This document shows, one piece after another, positions 51,101 to 58,629 of a stretch of DNA of 64,000 bases. This DNA comes from Aphelocoma coerulescens (Eukaryota > Chordata > Aves > Passeriformes > Corvidae), in NCBI RefSeq assembly GCF_041296385.1, contig NC_091014.1, positions 65,542,578 through 65,606,577 on the forward strand, read 5' to 3'. Below the pieces are notes generated by a model, which saw nothing but the letters and a program-made list of their open reading frames with translations, was not told the origin of the DNA and ran no database searches. Position numbers and translations under genes: made by a program. Every line of letters starts with the position of its first letter. Within the stretch, counting starts at the first letter, position 1.

Positions 51101-51380
51101 AAACACTGTCACTGTCAGGGCTGACCAAGGGTGAACGAGGACTCTCTCGATTCCTGCAGGTTCTCCCCTTCAGTATTTCTTCCAGGTTTTTTTTGGTACT
51201 GCTCTGTGGGCTGTCGAAGTTCCGGGACTGAAATTTTGGTATCTGCAAAGCTGGGTTGGAGACTTGGTCCATCATTTGGATGGATTTGATCTTCCTGCAG
51301 ATGCTGTCGACTGGGTTGCGGTGCCGTTTCTTAGCTCCGCATTTCAAAGACATCATCAAATCCCTTCTCTTGCCAAATAT
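16282..51380 (-). CDS. IRAG2: IRAG2 (LRMP/JAW1), long form, ER/nuclear-envelope KASH protein
   Basis: I reconstructed 37 coding exons, summing to 4171 bases (about 1380 residues from the ATG at 51356-51354). Exon phases match at every join but one (18576-18620). Exons, 5' to 3' by left end: 50771, 49873, 48905, 48630, 48472, 47355, 46104, 45733, 44550, 43943, 42025, 41869, 41683, 39275, 36303, 34732, 34122, 32277, 31268, 30347, 29040, 28171, 24611, 24463, 24247, 22723, 22526, 21716, 21603, 20919, 20389, 19504, 18576, 17703, 17167, 16924, 16282. Family knowledge: IRAG2 is a tail-anchored protein with a coiled coil that binds IP3 receptors and a KASH tail that binds SUN proteins. Identity rests on the MRVI1 segment, [24 protein letters not shown], and the tail [16 protein letters not shown]. 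The classical human product is about 555 residues, so this long reconstruction needs transcript support. Confidence 0.93.
16924..17767 (-). CDS. IRAG2: IRAG2 exons encoding the Ser-rich pre-membrane segment
   Basis: Exons 17703-17767, 17167-17268 and 16924-17028. They encode [20 protein letters not shown], then [34 protein letters not shown], and [20 protein letters not shown] with [20 protein letters not shown], RPSLxRFxSTYSWA and PSKW.xxSV are landmarks of vertebrate LRMP just before the membrane span. RRSSS and RPS fit basophilic kinase sites (PKA/PKG type), and IRAG1 is a known PKG substrate. Phases are 0-2, 2-2 and 2-2. The 17268 boundary uses acceptor acatacgtcag; an alternative AG at 17344-17345 is in frame but would add residues not expected in the family. 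Confidence 0.88.
18576..18620 (-). CDS. IRAG2: IRAG2 small exon with an apparent one-base frameshift
   Basis: Acceptor tttgatatctttgcag and donor TTTAAG|gtaatgg delimit 45 bases. The upstream exon ends with one base of a codon, and the downstream exon (17703-17767) must begin on a codon boundary, so 44 bases are required. Read in the incoming frame, the exon begins DESTNK and then hits TAA. Removing one T from the run at 18600-18606 restores an open frame and correct phase on both sides. This looks like a homopolymer error or a real one-base insertion. Confidence 0.7.
19504..21059 (-). CDS. IRAG2: IRAG2 exons encoding the MRVI1/IRAG coiled-coil domain
   Basis: Exons 20919-21059, 20389-20523 and 19504-19651. 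They encode [100 protein letters not shown], and [20 protein letters not shown]. This is the signature block shared by IRAG1 (MRVI1) and IRAG2, with the [36 protein letters not shown] pattern. In IRAG proteins this region binds IP3 receptors at the ER membrane. Acceptors and donors are all canonical, and the first two exons begin and end on codon boundaries. Confidence 0.96.
21603..30455 (-). CDS. IRAG2: IRAG2 exons encoding the low-complexity linker before the MRVI1 domain
   Basis: Exons 30347-30455, 29040-29187, 28171-28252, 24611-24657, 24463-24527, 24247-24363, 22723-22805, 22526-22598, 21716-21770 and 21603-21630. All joins are in phase. The chain is about 270 residues, poor in hydrophobic runs, and likely disordered. 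Landmarks are [140 protein letters not shown] and DSPNEKEVE. The 30347-30455 exon has a strong acceptor (ttcttttctttttttttccaattag) and is needed to keep phase, although its Trp-rich content is odd. The linker carries several acidic and Ser/Thr patches but no domain I recognise. Confidence 0.75.
26308..26530 (-). mobile_element. CR1 LINE fragment, reverse
   Basis: Begins atagaatcatacaatggttt, gggttggaagggaccttaaa, and continues through gccaggggcagggacacctt, ccactatcccaggttgctct, ttggacactgccagggatgg and gcagccacagctcctctggg. This is the reverse complement of about 220 bases of CR1 3' end. It lies in an IRAG2 intron in the same orientation as the gene. Confidence 0.92.
29695..29925 (+). mobile_element. 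CR1 LINE fragment
   Basis: Contains ggttcagcctggagaagaga-type sequence, the cacagggtgcccagagaagc and ggctgccccatccctggcag words, tggaaggtgtcctgcccatg, and the tail ctgatctttaaggtcttttc. It lies in an IRAG2 intron, antisense to the gene. Confidence 0.92.
31268..39376 (-). CDS. IRAG2: IRAG2 coiled-coil exons, second half
   Basis: Exons 39275-39376, 36303-36466, 34732-34846, 34122-34284, 32277-32338 and 31268-31333. They encode [115 protein letters not shown] and [20 protein letters not shown]. All phases agree. The heptad pattern runs on from the preceding exons, giving a coiled coil of about 440 residues in total, consistent with a dimeric rod. The Cys-rich LLCQCCAEL junction near its end is distinctive. 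Confidence 0.85.
35568..35690 (+). mobile_element. CR1 LINE fragment
   Basis: Contains ggggctctgagcaacctggg, atagtggaaggtgtccctgc, aactggatgatctttaaggt and gcccaggccattttatgatc. It lies in an IRAG2 intron, antisense. Confidence 0.9.
36110..36292. repeat. Low-complexity A/C-rich stretch
   Basis: About 180 bases consist almost only of A and C on the + strand, with (CCAA)n and AACCCC words, immediately 3' of the IRAG2 exon 36303-36466 in gene direction. It is a simple-sequence expansion. Confidence 0.8.
41396..41465 (+). mobile_element. CR1 LINE 3' tail fragment
   Basis: gggttggaactggatgatct followed by ttaaggttctttccaaagc and ggccattctaggata. Diverged CR1 tail, antisense in an IRAG2 intron. 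Confidence 0.8.
41683..47513 (-). CDS. IRAG2: IRAG2 coiled-coil exons, first half (KASH_CCD-like)
   Basis: Exons 47355-47513, 46104-46221, 45733-45783, 44550-44627, 43943-43999, 42025-42084, 41869-41933 and 41683-41743. Together they encode an uninterrupted heptad-rich chain beginning [20 protein letters not shown] and continuing [99 protein letters not shown], and [15 protein letters not shown]. The opening lines up with the coiled coil that directly follows the EF hands in KASH5. The 47513 boundary uses acceptor ctgggacag, not the gag four bases further in, because only this keeps frame. The 46104 donor is read as CTT|gtaggt for the same reason. Confidence 0.85.
43581..43619 (+). repeat. 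Poly(A) tract, 39 bases
   Basis: A perfect A39 run in an IRAG2 intron, followed by gaagaaaaagc. No retrogene recognised beside it. Confidence 0.9.
43800..43908 (+). mobile_element. CR1 LINE fragment
   Basis: ggaacctgggccagtggaag, ctgtccctgcccatggcagg, ggtatcattaaggtctcttc and caaccccaactgttctgta mark a CR1 3' end, antisense in an IRAG2 intron just before exon 43943-43999. Confidence 0.88.
45106..45144 (+). repeat. Poly(A) tract, 39 bases
   Basis: A perfect A39 run in an IRAG2 intron between exons 45733 and 44550. Confidence 0.9.
48472..48706 (-). CDS. IRAG2: IRAG2 linker exons after EF-hand domain
   Basis: Exons 48630-48706 (77 bases, [20 protein letters not shown]) and 48472-48550 (79 bases, [20 protein letters not shown]). 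Acceptors are ttctttcag and ctttcag; donors are GAAG|gtgcac and ACAT|gtaagt. Phases 2 to 1 and 1 to 2 fit both neighbours. The first is acidic and Ser-rich, a likely flexible linker between the EF-hand-like domain and the coiled coil. Confidence 0.75.
48905..49983 (-). CDS. IRAG2: IRAG2 exons encoding a KASH5-like degenerate EF-hand pair
   Basis: Exons 49873-49983 (111 bases) and 48905-49085 (181 bases). They join in phase to give [20 protein letters not shown], then [20 protein letters not shown], and after a spacer [20 protein letters not shown] followed by [14 protein letters not shown]. The pattern [LTxxF.ACD..xTGxVAV...V..YL] ... [LDP......DLxTF..VM.xWI] is that of the N-terminal EF-hand-like domain of KASH5 (CCDC155). 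Loop 1 (DIHHTGKVAVSK) lacks acidic ligands and ends in K. Loop 2 ([12 protein letters not shown]) keeps D1 and E12 but lacks the central glycine. Calcium binding is therefore doubtful. In KASH5 this domain helps contact dynein light intermediate chain. Confidence 0.85.
49403..49525 (+). mobile_element. CR1 LINE fragment
   Basis: ggccaggctggatggggctc, tgagcaacctggggtagggg, aaggtgtccctgcccatggc, agatgatctttaaagtccct and ccatgattctacc. Antisense in the IRAG2 intron between the two EF-hand exons. Confidence 0.92.
50771..51380 (-). CDS. IRAG2: IRAG2 first coding exon, Ser/Pro-rich N-terminus
   Basis: Acceptor tattctttccag precedes 51380, and donor GAAAGCG|gtaaaa follows 50771. The 610 bases are read in phase 0 to 1, which fits the EF-hand exon at 49873-49983. 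Likely start is one of the tandem ATGs at 51356-51351 ([14 protein letters not shown]). The first third is basic and looks conserved: [20 protein letters not shown], then [18 protein letters not shown]. The rest is Ser/Pro-rich and probably disordered ([26 protein letters not shown]). I think the basic block resembles the N-terminal IP3-receptor-binding region of the KRAP/TESPA1 (ITPRID) family, but this is from memory. If the donor is not used, the frame stops at TAG 50703-50705. Confidence 0.75.
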
Positions 51381-53040
51381 CTGGAAAGAATAGGCACAAG
51401 ATACAAGAGTCAGGGCAATCAGCATGCACATCTTTATGCCAATCTTTCCATTCAGCAGCCACCTTGGAGCTTTTGCATCCAGTGGTTTGAAAACCCTTGT
51501 TTCACTTACCAGCTGTGACAGAAACCTTTAGCCAGGATATTTTGTTGTCCAAGGAACTAGAAGTTTATGTGCATGTGGAAAAGTTGGAGAAGAGAGACAG
51601 AAATACTTCCTGAAATATCACTGCTTATTCTTGAATACCAGAACCATGGCAGGGAGGTGAGGGGAACAAAAATGAACACTGAAGAACACCCTGCAAATTA
51701 GCAGAGGACATTTTAGATTAAAGCAAGCGCTTTAATTTTATTTGGGGAAGTGGGGAGGCAGGAAAAGTGAGGCCAACAAGAGTTTCAGCATTTCTGTGAG
51801 CCTACAAGAACAAAACCCTCAAAATCCAGTGTTTCTTCTGCTAATTAGCCACAGATGTCATGGTGCCACACTGGGAATTACACAAGAAACACGTCCTACA
51901 GAGGCACCTCATCTTGTTTGTATTTTTATTATCTATTCTCCCAGGCAACATTTAAAAAGACATTTCCTCCAAGATAAGCATGTCTCTGTCTGACTAAGGC
52001 ATGGGAGGTTCACTTTGCCAAGATAAGTCCACATTCCAAGTGAGGTTTCCATGTCTACCCTGCACATTGCAACCGCCTGAACTGATCAGCTGGCAGCTTG
52101 CAAGGGACAATGGGGACTTTGAGCTTCTCAAACCACTAAAGCAGCATCTGCTAAAACATCAGCACCAAGAATGTTCACTGGGGGATGCCCTCAGCAGGCC
52201 TGGGACAGGCACCCACATCTTGGCTGAATCTTTGTCACTGGGAAGAAACAAGAGGGGAAACAATTCCAGTAGGAAGCAACATTGAGATTATCAGGCTATA
52301 TTATTAAATAATAATAACATACCAGATGAAGCTGGCTGAAGCTCCAAAGAATGAGATTTTAAGCATTTTTTTTAGGTAGAAAAATTAATTCCTTTCCCCA
52401 AAACCAGCAGCAGGCTTCACTAGCACTTAACACTTGCATAATATTTTGAAGCAAGGAATAAAATCATATACAAGTATTTATTAATCTAGATTGAAATAAA
52501 GATAAATACTAAGTATTTTATTTAAACTGGTTTATTACAACCTGCCTGCATGGCAGCAACTTAGTTTTATACAAGCAGAGGCAAGGGCTCCAAGTTAATT
52601 TTTCTGATATTTCTATAAGTAGCAATATTTATGTTAATGAACACATCTCTAGCCACAGGAATACTTCAGGAAAACCACCATAAGGAAAAGCTCAGAACAA
52701 TTTTAGAGAAGAGACTACTTTTTAATTATGGCTGTCTTAAAAATTTCTTCCTCAAATAAATGCCAGGAAGTTGAAGCAATCTTCTATATTAGGATGCATT
52801 ATTACAGATGTATTAACTTTAAAGAGGTAGACAAATTAGCTTTAAATCAAAATGTTAAAAACACTGCAATTAGATTTAAGACTGTTCTTAAAGTGCACAA
52901 GAGCCTTCAAGCAGATACAACTAAAACTCTATTAAAGGGTATTTGACTTCTTTTCTGCAATGTACCAGTAAAGAAAAAGAAAACAAAAAAACCCCAACCA
53001 AAACAACAACAAAAAATATAGCCCAAGAGCTTATACTTAC

Positions 53041-53115
53041 ACTAGCATGTGGAAAAATAACTTCTCTTCCCTCTCTGAGGGAGCCAGCACAGCTATTTCA
53101 GCTGTTCCTCTGAGG
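53041..53115 (-). other. IRAG2: Possible IRAG2 5' untranslated exon
   Basis: A very strong donor on the - strand (ATGCTAGT|gtaagtataag) ends an exon at 53041. Some upstream exon must feed the acceptor at 51381, and this is the best donor seen between there and SPX. Its 5' limit is a guess. The exon would contain an ATG 8 bases before the donor, opening a short upstream frame. The assignment is an inference from splice-site strength and position only. Confidence 0.35.
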
Positions 53116-56100
53116 AGTAGTAGCTGACTGAACTTCAGTGTTCAAATGAGCAGAGGGCTCATCTGCTGGAAAATCAGCTTTACAAGGTACAACTGCTGCC
53201 ACTCAGCCCTCAGCTGAGAGGGACCACCAGCTGCAACCAGGTTCTAATCTAGCATCAGGCTCCAGCTTTCTGGCCTTTTTACTTTCTTTTTTCCTCACAT
53301 CTCTCCTACCACTGTTAAATTAATTGCCTGGGAATTCAGTGCAACTTGAAGTCTCCCTGCTCTTCTACTTGTTTGTTAAAACAGCAAGGAACATTGTGAT
53401 ATAGGTTATTGTTGTGTCAAAACTTTGGTTCCTGGGATGTTTCTCACTTCTATTAGCAGTTCTTTTCTGCGTTTCACACCTACAGCAAAATTTCAGGCAG
53501 GAGCAGATCTCTCCTAATTTCTGACAGTTAGAACAGGGAATCCAGGAACTGTATGAATTTCATCGCTCTCACCACTTTTGAAAGGAAGGAAGTGTTGAAG
53601 TCTCTTGAGCTGATAGTGTATTAAATAGTCTCTGTGTTAACTCTCTGCTCTGCCCTTGGTTCTGTGAAAAAAAAAGAAAAGGAGTATCTTGTCATTAGGA
53701 CCCTTAACTAATTCTTCTTTTTTTGTGTTAAATTATCAAGACATGTGCAGTAGGGCCTGTCTATCCAAAGAGCTCTACGGCTCCTGCTAAAGTCCCTTGT
53801 AAATGCCTATGCTTAGATGGTCACATCTCCTTTCCAGCCTGCAAACTGGAGAAAATTGGTTTTCAGCTGGTCTTTTCACCTGGTGTTTGCCCCAGACTTG
53901 TCCATTGCTGGAAAAAAGAAATGGTTGTACCATCCCATAGCTTACTGAACTTCAGAAGTAACACCTCTTTCTGAGATGTTTACACGTTCCAAAAGTTTGT
54001 GGATTTCCACTCTTTCCTGATGCTTTCAAACATCCCTCACCCCACATAATATATTTAAATTTTACTTATAATTATCCCCTTCACAAACACACTTGTGAGA
54101 AAAGCAGAGCCTGGACCTGGTTGCAGCACTGCTCACACATTAGTCCTCAACAAAGTCCCTGTTACCTCTCTTGTGTGAGGCATTTACAAGATCTCTAACA
54201 GACTGGATTTTCTACACCTTGTTCTCTTCCTTAAGCAGGTTTTATCACAGTTCTTCTCCTACAGTCTAGAGAAAAGACAAAAAGCTTCTCCAGCAGATCT
54301 GCAGTGCTTGAAACACACCCACATTCAGACATTGAGGTGCTGAATGTGCAACAGAATAGTTCAATAAATTTGGGCCAGCGACTGATGGACTCTCTAATCA
54401 TGCACCTGGTTTACACCAGAGGGTATCTCTTCCCTTCAGAGCTGCACCATGAAAATTCACCCTCCCAGAGAAGATGAAGACATCCCTACTTAATTGCAGG
54501 GGGGTTGGACTAGATGACTTTTAAAGATATTCTATGGTTCTGTAAATTAAGGCCTATTATGAAAATAAATAATACTGAAAAACATGTTTATGTGGCATAA
54601 AATGTATTGATGGATCTCAGATAGGATTGTTTTGGTCAATAGGTTTTACAAGGCAAATATGGAACTTGTACTCAAATTTCCCCCTAGTCTAAGTGGGATA
54701 TATGAGGTTAAAGTCCAGAGTCAGCTTTGAAGGATCACAGAAACACAAAAAAAAACATCCAAAAAGAAGATATTAAGAGGTCATACGGTTCATCACCACG
54801 TGTCTGGGCAGGATCAGTTGGGCAATGAGTCCTAAAAAGGGGTTGTCTAATCTGTTCTCAGAGTTTCTCAGTGATAACAAATCAACATCCTTCTAGGGCT
54901 ATCTATATTTGACTCTGCTACTGGTAGGAAGCTTGCCTTACAATACAACTTACTGCAAATTAAATGCAAAATACTTCGTAATTTCCTACTTTGCAGGCGC
55001 TGCCATGACATTTTACAGCCTTTTAGGATGCTACAGTAGCACGTAGGAGCCAGAAGTACTCTGTGCTAGGTGCTGTTCAGGTGCCAGACAGAAGTGGGAT
55101 GTACTTCCCAGAGTTACCAAACTAGCAGAAAAAAAACCCAAACCAAAACAAACCCAAAGGAAATGAGAGTAAGCACAAAGGAAAGATCCTAAGTTCCAGG
55201 AGATTTATACCTTGACAGCACCAGTGTTTGCTGACGCACCCACTGACCACCTACACACACAACAGCTACACCTTTTACTCAGGAGCAAGCCACAGATCAC
55301 TGGTGTCCCTGCTAGCAGTTAAAAATACACAGGAACAATGACTGTATCCTATATTTTCAGGGAAATATTTGGGAAAGTTCACGGTTGTGACGCGAGTCAC
55401 TGAGGTAAATTCGACCCCGCCGGTTAAAACTCCAGTGCACGAGAACATTTTTCTCTCACCTCAACACTGAACTTCAATGCCAGAAATTGGCTTTTTATCA
55501 CTTACAGTGCCAGGATATGCAGCCCGTGCCCTTTAGATCATCTCGAAGAATAGGAATAGGTTATTTTCTTTCTAATAAGGGGTCCTGCTGCTATAGCAAG
55601 CTTCCCTCTGCTTCCTTCACTCAGGGTATTGATTACATGCCAGAGCCACTTCCTCCTCCAGGTGAATCAGCTGAGAAATGGCAGCACTGACGAGTGTTTC
55701 ATGCACAGCTCATCCTCCTGAAGTGCCACAGTTTTTTAGTGTGTTATGATCCATAAACCAATTATAGGCTGCTTCATTTTTCAAGAGTAAGAGCTCACAT
55801 GTGCCCATACACAACCACAGCTCTTCTGTGAATGCAAACACTCTCAGTACCTGCACTGCCTTCCCAAAACATTGCCTCCTGTCCCTGCTTGCAAATAAAT
55901 TGTGTCCCATATGCCATCCTAGAAGTTTCTGGGAAGGGTGAGGTGACCACTTTCTCATAGGGTCATGGCAAGAAAAAGCTTTGAAGGGAGAAGCCGAATC
56001 TTTTAAATTTTGGTCCTTGAAGTAGAATTGACAAACCTGGAGTTCTTTGTTCTGCATGCAGGCTTCTTACAGATTTCCCGGATGATGATCTTGAAATACA

Positions 56101-58537
56101 CTTTTGTTTGAAAACCAAAGCAACTTGAAGTCACTGGTCATAGTAAAAATAAATGGACTTAGAGCCATGAGTCACAAAGGAAGAGGCAATTTAAGGGAAA
56201 AATAAAAACCTTTTGAAATGAAAAAAATAACAAAGCCCCAAGCCATTTTGGAAATACAATTTGAAATTGGGTTCATTTCACCTGACATGAAAGGTCAAGG
56301 TCAACTGTCTCTTGCTATAGTTTGCAACTAAATTCCTGACTTTTAGATACCTTGGTGCCACTGAGGCCTCTGATGGTACAGCAATGAAACCATTCAACTT
56401 AAGATGATGCTGTCAAGATCTTGCTTTTGTTCTTGGACTGGTGGGCACCTGTTCCCCTAAGGCAGTTCAGATTTTGATCTGCTCAGTTCAGCTCCCTGCT
56501 GCCCTCCAGGCAGCTTCAAACAAGCCCCAATCTGCACAAGGATTCCAGTGGGACTCAGAATACACCTAGGTTTGGAAGAGAGACTGAGACTCCAGCAAAA
56601 CCAAGTCAGAGTAGCTCAGGTTTTGCAAAATGGTCAAAAGACAAGAAAAACTGAAGCTGTTTTTCTACAGCATGGTAACAACACAAATTTTTCTCCATGC
56701 CTCCCATTCTCCTCCTCTTCTCCCCAGTTGCAGCAGGAGGGCTGAGCTGGTTGCCCTCCCTGTTTATTTGTGTTACCTTGTCTCATTCCAGTGACAGGAA
56801 AAGCAGGGTTTATTTTCAATGCCAGACACATTCCAGTTTTCCTACCAGGAGGACAACCATCCTGAAGGGATTATACTTCACCCTGCCCAATCCCAAAGGC
56901 AGGGGGTTAATTTTCACAGGCTCAGCTGAATATTTTGATTCCAGCCCTGTGGTCTGTGTGTAAAGGGGAGATCTAAAGTCACTCCAGAAGGGAATAGAGG
57001 AGTAGCTTTACCTTTTCCAAGCCTCTGCATGTTAAATGTCTCTGGGATGCAATGCACAGCCCCCTTCTAAGGCTAAGGGTTAAGCATCATCAAGAAATGT
57101 CTCTGATCTGTCAGAGCACAGGGAAAAGAGCAGGGAAAATGTAAACTTCGCAGTGAAGTAGATGCAAGTAGAATCCCTTCTGCTGGCTAGGATGCATCAG
57201 GGCATGGTCTTTTAAAAAGGATAGAGCTCTAACAGCAGCTCCCAGCCACCACAGGAGCTGCTTGAGACCAAAACCTGAACTGCCCTCTGATTTCTTCCCT
57301 CTACACCAGCATGAGCTGCAGCTGATGGCAGTTCTGTATACTCAGTGAGCAATTCTGTGCAGCATGAGCAGAGAAAAGAGCGATACCCCCCAAAAGCTGG
57401 ACAGCAATTGCACCCTCACTTAATAATGTGCTTTGGAGCAGTGTCCACAGACACACAGTGCCAGGGAGGAGCTCACAGTGAGCAGCCTGTCTGCACATTC
57501 CTCCTTGGACTCCACATCCATGAGCCAGCATTTGCCACATGCACGGCCTGACCTGGATTTTTGTCACACCACAGGCTGGCGCTCTTCGTGAGGCTGCTGC
57601 AGTAAATTTCCATTGGTCAATCTTCTAATCAGCAAATTTCTACCTGCCTGTTTGCTTTACTTCTCCTGCTTCCATCAAGTTTACAAAGGAAAAAGTGCAG
57701 GAGGAGAGATGATAACCCTGGCTATAGAGCAAGCAAGGCCAGGCATCAAGTGTGATTAGGTCTTTGCCTGAAGACCAAACCCACTCTCCATGACTGCAGT
57801 GAGCCCAACAATCACCCAGAAGTAGCTCATGGAAATGACTTCTCTGATCCCTGCCTTTTCTTCTGTTCACTGCTTCACTGTTTGACCTATTCAAGCCCAT
57901 GATCTGGACTTTTACTCCAGCTAATCCATGACACAGAGAAGTTTTTCTGACTATGAGGAGTTCAAGGTTTATTGGTTTGGGTTTTTTTTGTTTGTTGGTT
58001 TTTTGCTTGTTGCTGCTGTTGAGCTTTGTACTTTTACTTGTGTGCAAGAAACCTAGATGCAAGAAATCATTAGAGAATCAGACCATAGACTACATCCTCT
58101 ACATGTATGTGAGGAATAACCTCAAGCTAGTGACACTGGGTAAGTCACTTTTTTCTTGATGCTGGCGAGTCATTTACCAGCTTTTCCAGCCCCCACAATG
58201 GATAGTAATCTGATATATGCTAGATTATCCTGGGTAAACTCTCGCCATCCATATTAATACCCACCCTGGCTGTGATTATTGATCATCCAGCAGGAAGGTG
58301 ATGCATTGCAAACACACAGGGCTGATGCTGATGTATTCAGGAGGTGTTCACCTGGTTAATGGGGTGCATCTCCAAGTGCATCCATCTTTCAATCATTTCA
58401 ACCATGACTTCCTGCAAGACTGCAGGTTTCCCTCAGGAGTCATCAGACCTTCTGCTTTTTCATCTACAGGGCTGACAAGAGATCCCTTCAGATTCCTCCA
58501 CCCTGTCACGGAAGGGGAGGGCACCTCCACTCTGAAG
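53116..58537. other. Spacer between divergent IRAG2 and SPX
   Basis: No coding exon recognised. It holds one CR1 tail (54496-54548) and an imperfect inverted motif at 55387-55400 (GTGACGCGAGTCAC). Any further IRAG2 5' untranslated exons would be here. A 115-codon frame at 55710-56057 on the - strand has no recognised similarity. Confidence 0.55.
54496..54548 (+). mobile_element. CR1 LINE 3' tail fragment
   Basis: caggggggttggactagatg, acttttaaagatattctatg and gttctg mark a short CR1 tail in the IRAG2-SPX spacer. Confidence 0.8.
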
Positions 58538-58547
58538 GTTTAAAAAG
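58538..58547 (+). promoter_or_regulatory. TATA-like box of SPX
   Basis: GTTTAAAAAG lies about 85 bases upstream of the SPX start codon, in a position compatible with a transcription start near 58570 and a 60-base 5' UTR. The preceding 40 bases are GC-rich (gaaggggagggcacc). Confidence 0.5.
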
Positions 58548-58629
58548 GGACCCCTGGACATGTAGGAGGGAGATCTTGTGACACATCATCCCGAGGAAAG
58601 AAGACTGAAGGTTTGTCACTGAGATAAGT

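Noticed and set aside
55710..56057. 115-codon frame on - strand upstream of IRAG2
   Set aside because: No domain, no splice continuity with the IRAG2 exons and no family resemblance; treated as chance.
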